The position numbers were made by a program, and so were the translations under genes. Positions 8,897 through 22,800 of a stretch of DNA of 64,000 nt are shown in pieces. The notes under the pieces were generated by a model. That model made no database searches and was not told the origin of the DNA. It saw only the letters and a list, made by a program, of their open reading frames with translations. Every line of letters begins with the position of its first letter. The stretch's first letter is position 1. Source of the stretch: Anaeropeptidivorans aminofermentans (GTDB lineage Bacteria > Bacillota > Clostridia > Lachnospirales > UBA5962); contig NZ_OW711693.1 in NCBI RefSeq assembly GCF_940670685.1, positions 186,001-250,000 of the forward strand, read 5' to 3'.

Positions 8897-10465
8897 TTAC
8901 TTCCATCGCATATTATTGATATATAATATCCCGGAAGGGCTCGCCTTTACTCCGTCAAGGTCTTTATGATAAGCATGATGTATTTTGCTTATATAAATAG
9001 GGACGGCGGGGGAAGTGGAATCCAATATTTCCGATGCTTTTTTAATTGCGTCTATTTTAGCTGCTTCATTAAAGGCGTTGGAAGCTTCCTTTAGGGCATT
9101 GTCAAAATCTTCATTGGAATATCTCACAAAATTAGAGCCGCCGATAGAGGAAGAAGCGAAACCAGATTTCAAAAAAGAAAAAATATGGGGAAAGCTTCTT
9201 TCGTTTATGGCAAGAGTATAGTCTCCTCTTAAAACAAGGTCAAGATATGCCGCATAATCGAGGTTTCTTATGGTGGTGCTTATTCCCGCCGATGCAAGGT
9301 CCGATTGTACAATCTGGGCTATTTTTTCGGCGATTTCTCCCGAACAGAGTATTTCTAAATTTAATTGGGAAATGTCTATTTCTGATTCTGCAATGAATTT
9401 TGCTGCCTCTTGAGGATTATAATAAAAAGTATCATTATTCATCAAGGAAGTTTCATATATTATAGGTATTTGGCTGGAAGGGATATCTGCAGAGCCGCCG
9501 GAGGCAACGATAGATATGCCCTCTTTGTCGATAAGGGAATGGATGGCTTTCCTGAATGGAATATAATCAAAGGGGGGGTTTTCATTATTCATTAAAAGAG
9601 TGGTTAAATGAATTCCCTTTGTCTCTAAAATTACGATATCTTTATCATCCTTAATAAGATTCAGGCTTTCTGTAGGAGTGTCATAAAGATAATCTATTTC
9701 CCCAGTTTTTAATGCCAGTGCCCTGTAGTTATCGTCATAGATAAACTTTATTTCGGCATTTTTAATCTGGGGTTTGTTTTCTGCATCAAAATAGTCCTCA
9801 AAGGCTGTGAAGGTTATGCTTTCACCCTTTTTATATTCAGTAAGGCTGTAAGGGCCTGTACCTATGGGAGCACTGCCGAAATCATGAGAGCCTTCAATAA
9901 GCTCTTTGGGAAGAATATAGCAGGCTGTCGCCGAAAGGTAGTATGGAAGGCTTGAAGAAGATTCTTTCGCAGATATTGTAAAGTGAAGCTCATCTATGAC
10001 GGAAATCTCTCCGATAGCATCTGTATAGGCATATGTTCCGGGAAGCTTCTTTACCAAATCCAAGGTTGCTTTTACATCTTCTGAACGAAGGGGATTCCCA
10101 TTATGAAATTTAATGCCTTCTTTAAGAGTAAATGCCCATTGCCCGTTGTCATTTTCGGAATATTCTGCAATGAGGTCCGGCTCAGGTTCAAGGAAAGTAT
10201 TGAGCTTAAATAAGCCGTTATACATCATCGAGGCGATTTCAGGGGTATTATTTTCATAAGGGGCTAGGGAACTGGGATCATATTTTATTCCGGCTCTAAT
10301 CCATTCACCGGACGCTATTTCCACAGGTGCCTGAGACGCTTCTGTTTCTTCCAGGGCATCGGGGGGAATGTTCGCTTCCTTCGGAGGATTGCAGGAGGCG
10401 AAAATAAAAGGGATTATAGTTACTAAAAGCATGCATTTCAGACATTTTAAGGTTTTATTTTTCAT
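8897..10465 (-). CDS. Family-5 extracellular solute-binding lipoprotein
   Basis: A 522-residue periplasmic-type binding protein of the peptide/nickel (SBP_bac_5) family. It has a lipoprotein signal with lipobox FASC and lipidated Cys25, so it is tethered to the outer face of the membrane. The family signature WAFTLKEGIKFHNG, followed by PLRSEDVKATLDL, lies near residues 115-145. Such proteins bring oligopeptides or similar ligands to an ABC importer. No permease or ATPase gene is adjacent, so it either serves a transporter encoded elsewhere or is an orphan. The start is the ATG after AAGGAGTCCCAT; an upstream ATG (10510) has no such site. Confidence 0.85.
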   Translation of the reverse strand: MKNKTLKCLKCMLLVTIIPFIFASCNPPKEANIPPDALEETEASQAPVEIASGEWIRAGIKYDPSSLAPYENNTPEIASMMYNGLFKLNTFLEPEPDLIAEYSENDNGQWAFTLKEGIKFHNGNPLRSEDVKATLDLVKKLPGTYAYTDAIGEISVIDELHFTISAKESSSSLPYYLSATACYILPKELIEGSHDFGSAPIGTGPYSLTEYKKGESITFTAFEDYFDAENKPQIKNAEIKFIYDDNYRALALKTGEIDYLYDTPTESLNLIKDDKDIVILETKGIHLTTLLMNNENPPFDYIPFRKAIHSLIDKEGISIVASGGSADIPSSQIPIIYETSLMNNDTFYYNPQEAAKFIAESEIDISQLNLEILCSGEIAEKIAQIVQSDLASAGISTTIRNLDYAAYLDLVLRGDYTLAINERSFPHIFSFLKSGFASSSIGGSNFVRYSNEDFDNALKEASNAFNEAAKIDAIKKASEILDSTSPAVPIYISKIHHAYHKDLDGVKASPSGILYINNMRWK

Positions 10466-10829
10466 ATGGGACTCCTTATGTGCGTATTTCAGCTTGTTCT
10501 TATCTTCCAATTCTACGCTATTTCAAAATTATATTCAATTAATTATAAATTTACAATATATCCATATACTATCCTTTATGTTAAAGCTAATTTATTTGCC
10601 TTCGTAAAATGGCAATGGTGCGGGTTTATCTTATCCTTAATAAGCTTTTTAAAGACGTGATAACAGGGCAGATGATTTTAAATAATCACTGGCTTGAATC
10701 AAAAATCAGAAGATTTCGACAAGAATCTCTTTATTATTTTCAGAAGATTTTATATAATATATTTATTGCAGGTAAAAACATCGTGTAAAATGTCCGGCTT
10801 GGGACGAAACCATCTAAGGGGGAAGGGAA
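10466..10829. promoter_or_regulatory. Divergent upstream region of the giant surface gene
   Basis: This AT-rich gap separates divergent genes. TATAAT at 10753-10758 is a plausible -10 for the surface-protein gene, but I see no good -35 at the right distance. The ribosome site AGGGGGAAGGG lies right before ATG 10830. No repeat element of the families seen elsewhere is present here. Confidence 0.4.
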
Positions 10830-13800
10830 ATGCCTAAAAAAAATCATGGATTTTCAAAACGTTTAATAAGCGGTTTAATGGCTTTGTGCATATTTATATC
10901 CAACCTTATTATAACTTATTCAAATGAAGACAATGGGAAAGGGGACATTTTTGCCAGAGTATTGGATTCAAACAAAAATCCTTATCCCAATATCTCTGTA
11001 ATGCTTTACGGAAGAGGAGAGAGTCGGGATCAGCTGATATCCACATCAAGCTCCGATAATTACGGCAATGTTTTATTTGATGCAGATGAGTTGGACAGAG
11101 CAGGGGAATTTACAGAGTATTATTTGATTATCAATCAAAATAGCCTTAAAGAGCAGCCTTATACGATTCAAGAGGGCGCATTGATGCCATGGGAAGATTA
11201 TCTTTTTACTGGGGAAACAAGGACAGATAATATGAATAATCAGCAATTTTATGTAACCCCCGAAGCCCCTGCTGAAGGCGGGGAAACAGAAGCCCCTGCG
11301 GAAGGCGGGGAAACAGAAACTCCTACAGAAGGCGGAGAAGCAGAAACGCCCGCTGAAGGTGAAGATACAGAAGAAGCTGAGCAAGAAGGCGAAGTTTCCG
11401 AAGAAAACATAGATGCAGAAGAAAATCAGGAAGAAAATCAGGAAGAAAATCAGCAGGAGGAATTGCCTTCTGAAGAAAAGACAGAAGAAAACAGCCCCGG
11501 TGAAGATTCACAAGGAGAAGTTCAGGCAAAGGGTTTTATCAATCATGTATATGAAACCTTTATAGGCACAGTATTCGGCCTTAAAACCGTTTATGGAGAA
11601 GAACTTTCAGAAGAAAGCCCTGAAGATGAAAATATTCCGGTTGAACCCGAAACCCCGGGAGAGCCAGAAGAAGAAACAGGCCAAAGCGCCCCTACAGAAA
11701 ATCCTGAGGAAGAAAACATTCCGGAAGAAACCCCAGAACATAGAGAAGAAGAAAAAACTACGGATACTATAGACCCTAAACTAGAAGAGCCTTCAACAAT
11801 AAGCGAAAACGCCCTTTGCTGGAAGCTTGAGGTTCAAAGGCTTCCCTGGGAAGATATTGAAGCATTACCCATACCTTACGACAAAAGCAGCTTTTTCACT
11901 ACCGATATCTCTTATAAATACGGCGGAGAAGATGCGCCCTTCTTTCCCGACGGAGACGAGGAATTTGAAATTCCAAGCGGCGCAATCGTTAATGTCAGGC
12001 TTGAGGTTGTGCCTGCTTTAAGAGCCGCAATTAAAAATATAGGCTATACGGAAATAGTTTATGAATTTAATATACCTACAGAATATAGAAATTATATTAA
12101 ATCTATAAAAGCGGATAAGGTTGCGGGCCTTGCAGGCGAAATATCTGTGTCTGTAGAGGAAAGGCTTGATGAGGGGATTGTTTCTGTTAAGCTTACTGCC
12201 GACAGAACAAACAGCATAAGAGGCCAGGCCGTAATCCCACTGTCTTTAGAGTTTGCAAAAGGGGAAATACCCAATGACGCTGATTTTATAGTCGAAGGGA
12301 AATTCATTAGCGCCAAGGCTGTAAACAGCAACGGGGAATATAGAAATATCGTATATGATATTGTTCCCGAAATAGAAGAGGAAGCCGCGCTTTTACCAAT
12401 AAAGGGAAAAGTGAAGGCTTACGAAGAATGGAAAATTGAAAACAGCGTTATTTTAGCCCCTATAGAGAAAGAAAAACCTATAAAGGCGGCATTTAACTTA
12501 AAAACATCTATCGATAATATTCTTAGGGATAATAATTTAACCATAACTAAGAATCAGGTTGGAAGGCTTTATTTCGAGGGCTTTGAATCCAATGACAGCC
12601 AAAGCGCTTATGCCGTAAAAGGCAGCTTTACAGGCCTGAAAGACGGAACAAAAATAAAAATTACCTCTGTTAAAATAAAGGGAACCGAAGAGGAACTCAT
12701 AGGGACAGATTTTTTAAGCTTCAGCAATGGGCCTGTTAGCGAAGCCTTTGAGCTTTCAAACGGCGAAGAATTTATCATAAGTAAATTCGATACGGAAACA
12801 GTTGACGGAAAAGAGGCCCCCTATGCCACAGAATATATCATAGAAACAGAGCTTCAATTCAGCGATTATTTAGAGCTTGACCATACAAAGCCGGAGCCGG
12901 ATAAGGCTACAATAAAATTAGATTCAACACTTGATTATACTTTAATAGGAGAAGAATCTGCAAAAAAAGAAGACGCTTCGGAGTTTATCGTGGGAGGCTA
13001 TTTCGGAAGCCTTGTAACTGGCAGTATCACTGTGGAGAAAAAAATTACAGGAGCAGGCGGCCTTTCAAACAGTCCATACAGTAGTCATATAATACAAAGC
13101 TTTGGATTTAAGCCCGGTGTATTTAAATTCTATCTTTTAAATAAAATACCTGATAACAATATGGCAGGAGCTGAGCTTCAAGGCTTTCTTGATAATGAAG
13201 AAAACTATGCAAAAAGGCAAAAGGAAGACGGATCCGGCTTTGAGCCTGTGGCGCCTTCCAATAATCTTAATGCAGAAGGCAAATTAGTTTTTACAAATAT
13301 TGTAGAGGGCACTTACTATCTTTACGAAGCAATTACCGATGAGGAATATTCTGATTATATTTGGGCAGGTAACGGGGAAGCAGTATCCGTAGGCCCTAAC
13401 AACAGAGAAAGGCAAATTACGGTTCATAATATAAGCCAAGAGCGTATCGGTTTAAACTTCACAAAGAAGGTCTATGACGAAAAGCTTAACGATGTAACGT
13501 CTGATTATTATAATGATATTGAATTTACCCTTACAGGTCCTGGAGGAACCAAAACATTTATCCCCAACCAGTACAGCGGTTTAATTGAAATGCGAAATTT
13601 ACCGATAGGAACCTATACTTTAAAAGAAAGTAAAACGCCTGACGGTTTTGTGGGCATGGGTGAAATCACATTTACAATCACAAGCCAAGCTTCTGCCAAC
13701 AGCATTTATAATTTATTTACCGCTACAGGGGTAACGGTAACAATACCTCCGGGAAGCGAGACTCTTTACGATAAAAACAGCAGTATTCTATATAATTTTA

Positions 13801-16800
13801 AGGATACGGGAATTTTAAAAATAGTAAAATCCTATGCCCCCATATCAGGCTATACTCCTGAGCTTGGAGCGGAATTCCTTATAAAACCTTCAGCAGGCGA
13901 AACGAGAACAGTAAATATGAAAGACGGCAAAAGAGAAGGTGATACTCAGGTATTATATGTTTCCCTGCCTGCCGGAACCTATACCGTAACAGAAACCAAT
14001 GATACTGCAAATAATAAGCGGTATTATAATGTCAATAACAAAGAAAGCACCTCTTATACCGTAAAACCCCTTGCCGTATCAGGTATGAATAATATTGTGA
14101 CCCATACCGAAGAAAACGGAACAGAGCTTCAGAAAATCACCCTTAAAATAGGAAAATACGGTATCAGCGGAAGCTTTAGAGGAACCCTTAAAGTAAACGG
14201 CATTGGGGGAAGTGTAAATAATGAAATTTTTGACGCCCAAGGCAAAAAGATAAATAATACTGTTATCACAGTAAGCGATAAGGGAATAGAGCTTTATCTT
14301 CCAAAGGGAAGCTATCAGGCGGAAAGTGTTACCATAACGGGAGATTCAACTTACTATGCCCTTCCCAGCCAGCGGTTTAATGTGGAAGAAGACGGGGAAT
14401 ATCAATTTGATTTGCCGAAGCTCGGCGCAGTAGAGGTTAAATCTTATAAAAGTGATACAAACGGTTCTTTTTCTACCGCTAAATATACAATTTATAAAAA
14501 TGGAACAAAGAATACTGACATGACTTTAAGCGGCACCGTAAGTAAGACCACAGGGGCGATTGTTGTCCCCGGGGCAGACTATAGGGTTAAGGAAAACAGC
14601 ATAGACAAGGGATATAATCCCAACACGGATTTCACGGCAGATACGGAAAATACAGTTAACACAAAAACCGGTGAGGCCTATGCCACAACCAATAAATACG
14701 GTTACCCGGATGCGGTAAATTCAAATATACCGAATTTGATATTTGATATAGCCCATAGTAAGCAGCCTGTTTTAACGGTTAAGGTTACAGACGTATATGT
14801 ATCAAGTATAGCCAGAGCCGGTGAAATAGAAATAAAAGATGCTGATGGCAATATAATTAAAAATGCTTCCGGTGCTGATAGGCATAAAATTACCAATAAG
14901 GATACACAAATCTATCTTGAAAAGCCCGGAACCTATACCATTACCTTCTTTCATACTTCGGAAAGCGGCCTTTCTCCTGCATATATAGATAACAGCGGAA
15001 ATGTAGACCATAAGGATAAATTAAGCGAAGAAAAAAGAACCGCAACAATTACCGTTACGGAAAACGGCCCCAATAGAGCTGAATTCTATGCCATAGGCGC
15101 GGGAAACATCAACTTTCAGAAAGTTTTGAAAGATTTATATGCTCAAAGAAGCCATGATGAAATCATAAACTTCACGATGTATAAGGAAGATAAAGACGGA
15201 AACCGCATAGGAGAAGGCGTAAAGATTTCTACAGATGCAAACGGCTTTGTTAAGGCCCAAAACCTTGACCCAAGATACAGCTATGTATTTGTTGAAGAAG
15301 AATCGAATCAGTACGAGCCTCTTACCCTTGAGGGGAAATTTAATATAAAGAAGGCGGCGGATTACGCCTTAACCATAGGCCCTGCTGTAAATGAAACGCT
15401 TTACAGACAGATTGAAATTACAAAAGGCGGATATAAAACCATGAAGGTTTCCGATGAATATTATCCGCAAAAGGGCGAAAACCCGATTTATGACCCAAAA
15501 GCCGAAAGACCGGATATTGTTACCACAGACCGCATGGCCTATAACGGACTGTTTAGAATTTATCGACTGACAGATGAACTTAAGATAAAGGCAGAAAACG
15601 GAACAATCACAAGCTCAGATATGGCCGGCGCAGTGCTTGTAGACCGGGTATATACGGGAACAACACAAGAGGAAAATAACAAAGGCTTATCCAGGCTTCT
15701 TCCTTACGGGGATTATTTAATTGTAGAAGAAGGCCCTGTGAATACAGGTGCGCTTTATCCTTATTTTGACCCTACGGATAAAATCCCGGCCTACGGCGAA
15801 GACACGGTATATAATTATTACAAAGACGGTTCCAAGCATTATTTCTATACCACGGTTTCCATATCGAAGGCTATAGATAAGAACGATTATGCCAAGAGAA
15901 CGTTTTATAATCCTTTTAATGACGAATACGGCGGCGGAGGCAATAAGCTTGTATTTGCCCAGGTGAAAATAAAGAAATATGATTTGAAATCAAGTAATCT
16001 TATTAATAATGCCGTATTTGATTTATACAGGGCGGAAGCGGACGAAAACGGAAAGATTCTTGATTTTAACGAAAGCCTTGAAAAGATTCAGGAAGGCCTT
16101 ACTTCGGGAACCGCAGGAAACGGCATGGGCATCTCTATCGTCGACCTTGTTGTAACAGTAGATAAGGACGGCAAAGTATCCCCTTATCAGAATTTAACCA
16201 ATGTTATTCAAAGAGGGGACCAGTATTTTGCCTGCTATTACCTTGTAGAGGTCAGCGCACCCAATGGATACAGCCTTTGGACGACGCCGATTCTTGTGGA
16301 AGTGCCTTTGGATACGAAAAGTGCAGGACCTATGATAAATAGCTCCAAAGAAGTTTCAATATCCAATTCAATGGAGGAATTCACCTTAACCATTGAAAAA
16401 TACGGCTATACGGATATCAGCCTCAGGAATTACGTGGCCATGAAAGACGTTGAAATCGTCGTAACAGGCTCAAACGGAGACCAATATACCTATAAAACAG
16501 GCTACAGATATAAAGACGGAAAGGAAGCAGGTCCTTCCGGCTCTGATGCCGCCCTTATTGTTGAAGGCTTTAGAAAGTTAAGCCCTTCCTATACAGTGAA
16601 GGAAAAGTCTTTGCCTTCAAAATATGAAAATGACTATACCTTAAGAGGGGACGAAATTGAAGTTATATTCAATGACACCGCCCGTACAGCGAAGGCCCAG
16701 ATATTCAATTTTCCGAAGGTTGCATTTAAAGCTGTAAAAACAGACATCAACGGCAATGCCATTCAGGAAAATCTTACGGCTTCCTTTGATGTTTATAAAA

Positions 16801-19800
16801 ATGAAGGCACATCTGCAATCCCTTCATGGGTAAAGATAGGAAATATAAATGCCAATTTAAAAAACGGCAATGACTATTATATGGTATTAGGCCAAAAATT
16901 AGGTTTCGGTGAATATAAATTTACTGAACTGGCTGCCCCATCAGGCTACCTGCCAACGGCAGACGGAAAGCCTGCCGAGATATATTTCTTATATGAAAGA
17001 AATGGAAACAGCGTATCAGTAAAATATAAATTATCTCAAGAAGAAGGCTATCAAGCTTATTCAGAGAATTTAGCTAGCCTTCCGAAATTTAAAAATGACA
17101 GAAAGAACCAAATCGAATTTTATAAGAAATATGTAGGCCCAGACGGCGCCGAGCTTACAGGAAACAGCCTTATCAATGCGTTAAATGAGACTCGATTTGC
17201 ATTGTATCAAAGTCAAGCAGATGCTCAGACAGAAGAAAACCCCATAGCAATCGCCGAATATCATAAGGGCATAGACGCAACGGGAAAGGTTACCTTCACA
17301 GGCCTTGAGAAAAATACCCCTTATTACGTGAAAGAGATTAAAGGGGCAGAAGGCTATACCCTTGACGAGCGTATCATTACTGTTCCGGCTATAGATGAAG
17401 CAAATCAAATAATAAGATTAGAGGATTTTATAAACCCCTCTAAAAAGGGCAGTTTAATTGTTAACAAGAAGGATATGAATAGCAGCTTTATTATGGAAGA
17501 AGTGTTATTCACTATTATTCCCGCAGAGAGAAATGATGGCAGCTTTGTTCTTAACGAAGTGGATTCTTCCGCATTAAAGCTTACGACAGGAAAAGGCTCC
17601 CGTGAGCTTGACCCGGGCTGGTACAGAATATTTGAGGCAAAGGCTCCAGCGGGATACGATATCTCTGCCAAAATAAGCCCGGATAATAATAACAACATTG
17701 TTATTGAAGATGAGGGCGCCTACGTCTATATTGAACCTTCAAAGAGCATAGAAATCACATTCCAAAACGGTCTCTTAGGTTCGGCTGAAATATTTAAGTA
17801 TACAGCACTAAACAATACGGAATGGGGCTTAAACGGCGTAAAGCTTGCCCTTATAAAAATAGAAAAAGATAGGAACGGCAATTGGCAGGTTGCAGAAAAT
17901 GCAGATGCTCATGAGGCTGTTACTTCAGCTAAAAACGGGCAGGCAGGATATGCATCCTTCACAGGCCTTAAACACGGCAGCTATTGGATTATTGAGAAAG
18001 AAAGCATCTCAGGCTATAAGATACCGGCTTATCTTTCAGAAGAAGGCTTTAAGGATTATCTGAACAATGAGGATTATAAATCCAATATTATAACCGTAAG
18101 CGATATAAATCCTTCGGCTCCTCTTGTGAAGCTTAAAAACGACCCCAGCGGCGGTCATCTTATAATCAATAAATATGACATCAGCCAGAAGGGAGAAGAC
18201 GGCAAGCCTTTAGCAGATGCAGAACCTCTTAGAAAAGAAGGAACGAAATTCAGTATTTATAAAGACACGAACGGTACCGTAGACAGAAATAATCCGCTGA
18301 TTGTTCTTGACTTAAAATATGGCACCATGAATACAGTTCTTGAAGAAGGGGATTATCTCATTGCTGAAACTTCCTTCCCAGCAGGCTATCCTTCTGCGGA
18401 CCATGAAAGCGCTCTTGAAAGCCAAAGAGAGGGAGCGGAAGGAAAGAAAATCACTGTAAAAGCCGGAGAAACCCAAGTTTTGGATTTCTTTAATGAAAAA
18501 TTGCGCGTTCCTGACGGAACGATATCAAAAACCATCGTGTCCGTTGACGGTGAAGCGATTAATGCTATGAATGCAAGCGCTAAATCGCTTCTTAAAAATG
18601 AGATAAATGCGGTTTTCAGGCTTTCAGGGCTTTTCAAGACGGATTCCAATGGCAATGAAGTAAAAAATAATACGCCTATAAGAGACGTATATGTCACAGA
18701 CGAAAATATTAAATATTTAAGCATTGCAGACGGGGATACCTCTATTATCAATATTACAGGAAATGCCTATCATCAGGCCTACAGGATAAAATCCGTGAAT
18801 ATAGGAGCAGCTTCAGACATTGACGGCCCTGTTTACGGAAGGCTTTATGTAAAATCCTTCGGTTCTGAACAGTGGGTTCTTTACGGAAGCCCTGTATTTC
18901 TTGATGATTCTAAAGAAATCAATATTGACGGTGAAACTGTTAAGAGCATAAAGGTAGAATATATTAAATATAACGGAGAGAATGCCGTAACTGCCTTAAA
19001 TAAAGGCTTTACCGCTGGAGATATTGATATTTCCGTTGTGTTCCCCAAATGGAAAACCGGCGAAAGCCTTCCAGAAGTAAAACAGATTATAAATTCGGCT
19101 TCTGTTCATTTTGCCTATGTAAATGAAGGAAATACGCCTTCCGAAATAAGCAAAAACAGCAATGTAATTCGGATTAATCCTGAGGTTCAAAGAATAGAAA
19201 AGGCGAAGTTCAGCCTTGACAAATATACTGCCGACGGAAGAAATTCCTATAAGGCAGGAGAAGACGTTAAATTTATTATAAGGGCTAAAAATATCAGCCA
19301 GAATATTTGGCGGTCGCCTATTATAGCAGACCAAGTTCCCGCTTCTTTATATACGCCGGATTCCAGTGGGTATTATGCAGTTCGATATAATGGAGCTGCC
19401 TATACCGGAAAGATAGAATTCGGTAAAGGCGAGACCACAGATCATAAAGAGCTTCTCTTATGGTATATGCCGGAGCTTGAAATGAAGCCCAATGACGAGC
19501 TTATCGTTGAGCTTACCCTTAAAAGCAGGGAATATATCTATGTATCTGAATCCAATACGGCATTTGCTTCAAGCGGCTTCTTCTATGCCCCTACCGCTGA
19601 AAATGCAAAGGGATTTTCAATAGATATAGCCCAAAACATGGGAAATCCCAATATTACAAATTCAATTGATAAGCTTCTTGAAAATATCGGCGCAAAGCCC
19701 ACAGGAGATATTAAGGAAGATTTCAGCAATAACACCTACGCCGCATCAACGCTCCAATACACCGTATCCTTTGCAGAAGGAACCGTTGGGTATAAACTTG

Positions 19801-22800
19801 TAAAGGGCGATATGGACAGAGAATATACAAATAAGGTGGGTTCTTCCACTTTCGGCGGAACAGTAAGCTATAAAATAGGGGTAGCAAACACCACGGAAAA
19901 AACCGTAAAGGCAACAAGACTCTTCGACCTTCTGCCAAAATACAATGAGGACACAAGCTATAAGGGAGAAGTGAATTTATCAAAGATTATCATAGATTCC
20001 GTCTTTGACAATAATAAAATTAAGGTTTACGGTTCAAAAACTGCCGAGGATTTATCAGCCCTTGAAATGTTCTTTGCAAATAAGAACGGAACATTTACAA
20101 ATCCTCTTGCAGGTCCGGAGCTTCAACAAATTAATCCGGCAGATTTTACCAATGAAACTGTGCTTTCAAATTACAGGGCGATTGTATTTGAATATACGGG
20201 AGAAATACAAAAAGGCAGGGCATTTTATGCCGAGCTTGAATTTGACCTTCCGAAGCCGGTCTTTACAGGCACCGAAGCGGAACAGGCCGCCCAGTATCAG
20301 AGCGCAATCACAAGTAAAATTCAAAACACGGCCCAGTCGGTATTTATCTCAGGAAACGAAGGCACAAGAGGCAATCAGGTGTCTGCCGATTCCAGAGTAA
20401 TCGGCATGAACGCGGCGATAAGCGGCTATGTATGGCATGATAAAGACGGCGACGGCTTATTTAATTACCAGGGAAATGATATACGGCCTACGGGCTCAGA
20501 CGAAAAACCGCTGAAAGATGTAAAAGTATCTCTTACCCAGTATGTTAACGGCAATAAGACTACCTTCTATCAGGAAGCGACAACCGATGAAAACGGATAT
20601 TTCGTATTTGAGGATTTACCGGCTACGGTGCTTATCAATAATGCACCTCAGGGCAGCAGATACGAATATCAGATAGAAGTAGACCCATTAACCGGTGAGG
20701 CTGCGGAATATAATTCCTTTACAATTAAGGGAGAAGACAATACCATCAGCAATAATTCCAAGGTTACAAATGAGGGTATTTCGGATATAGTTGAGCTTGG
20801 CGTTCAGGGGAGAGAATTCCTTAACGCAGGTCTTCTCAATAAATATAAAATAACTATTGAAAAGGAATTCCTTGCAGGGGAAATGCTTATTGAAAGAGAA
20901 GGTTCCATAATACTGAACCTTGTTAATGCCGATACCAAAAAAATCGTAAGTTCATTTTCTGTTAATAGCCAAAGCTCAAGGCTTTCTGCGACGGTAAGCG
21001 ATATTCCTTCAGGCAGATATTATATTGAAGAAACCTTTGAAAATTCTCCGGAGGTATTTGCCGGAATTAAAGTAACCGTAGACGGGACTGAAATAGGAAA
21101 TACAAACGGTAACATCTACAGGACAGAAGATTTCGATATTAGCTCAAAAGATGCCCAAATATATATTAAAGTTAAAAACGAAAGGGCAAAAGACGGAGAA
21201 CTTGTACTCATAAAGCAAGTGGATCATTTGGTATCCCAAAATGACAAATTTAGTTTTAGAGTAGAAGGCCCGGGAGAATTTGCCCAAGGAAAGGTATATG
21301 AGCTTTCCGGAAGCAATGGTTTTAGACAGACCCTTCAAAATATTCCAAGGGGACTCTATACCGTTACCGAGATTTTAAGCGACGCGTCTGATTATTTACT
21401 GAATGAAATAAGCGTGGAGGGCACAAGCCCCGTATCACAGGATATTTCAAAGAAGCAGGTTCAGGTTTATATAAACGGCGGCGGAAGCAGCCCTGTTGAA
21501 CTTACTTTCAGTAATATAAGCAAAACCAGAACTGTAATATTTGAAAAAGAGCTTAAGGATTCTTTTGATATTCCCGAAGCTTCCGAGAAGATATTTGTAT
21601 TTAATTTATACAAATATAATTCCGGAACAAAGGCTTATGATTTATTTGAAGAAGGCTTCACTGTATCCAATCAGAGACCTTCCGCCCCTATGGAGATTCC
21701 CTTCGGAGACTATCTCATTGCAGAGGTTTCTGAAAACAATCAATCCTACGATATAAGCAAAAAATACGATGTAAGCTTTTATCAAGGTGACAGGAAGCTT
21801 GACGAAATGAATTATGAAGGCTATTCCGGCGCCGCTTTCTCTATAAACGCCCAGACAGACCAAGAGGGCATAACAATTAAAACCCTCAATAAAGAAAAGA
21901 ATAACGGAAGCCTTATCATTACTAAAAACCTTACAGTTCCAAACCTTGAAAACCCGGGCAGCCATAAGGGAACCGTTTACGAAATAAAAATCGTAAGGGA
22001 ATCGGACAATGAAAATACGGCTTATTCCGCAACAAAATATATTCAAATAAAGGATAGCTTGTCGGAAAGCGTTACCTTTACAGACCTTCCTGCGGGAGCC
22101 TACAAAGTAATGGAGCTTGCTTATTACTACGGCGAACATCTTTCATGGGTTGACGAAAACAATGAGCCTCTCGGAGGAACGAGAGTTGAATTTATGGATA
22201 ATTTTTCATTGCATTATATCTCCCAAGGTTCGTCGGAAAATATAGTTATTGTTAACGAAGCCGAAAGGGAAGAACCGCAAGCTTTTACCATAACAAATAT
22301 TGCAAAGAATTATGACGTGGAAATCATTAAAAAGCTTAAAGGCTATGAAAACCTTGACAATAAATTCAGCGGCACGGAGTTTATGCTTTTCAATACTGAA
22401 ACAAATGATTTCTACGAAGCCAAGGTTTCATCAGGGAAGGCCTTATTTACCAATGTTTCCGAAGGAAAATATGAGCTTAGGGAATATGTTTCCGATAGCA
22501 ATAAGGGCTATGAGCCGGAAGGTAATTGGACTCTTCGGCACGAAACAGAAGGCGACAGATATTATTATTTGTTTAATGATGAAATCATTTTAAACAGAGA
22601 TACAATCCTTGAAGAAAATGGTGAAAGCCGTCTCCTTTACCGTAAAGAGGTAGTCAATAAGGACTTGGCTGCTTCCTTAGTTGTTGAAAAGGATTTCGAT
22701 ACCTCGACTCCTTCGGAAATTCTTAAGGCCATGATAGAAAATAAGGATATTGAATTCTATCTCCTTCCCGGAAAGGACAATACGGATATTAAAGCAGCAG

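Noticed and set aside
8672-8926. 84-residue plus-strand open frame
   Set aside because: Most of it is the right half of a family A element; no ribosome site and no protein-like pattern.
21642-22139. 165-residue minus-strand open frame
   Set aside because: It lies inside the giant surface-protein gene and reflects its codon pattern; no family signature.
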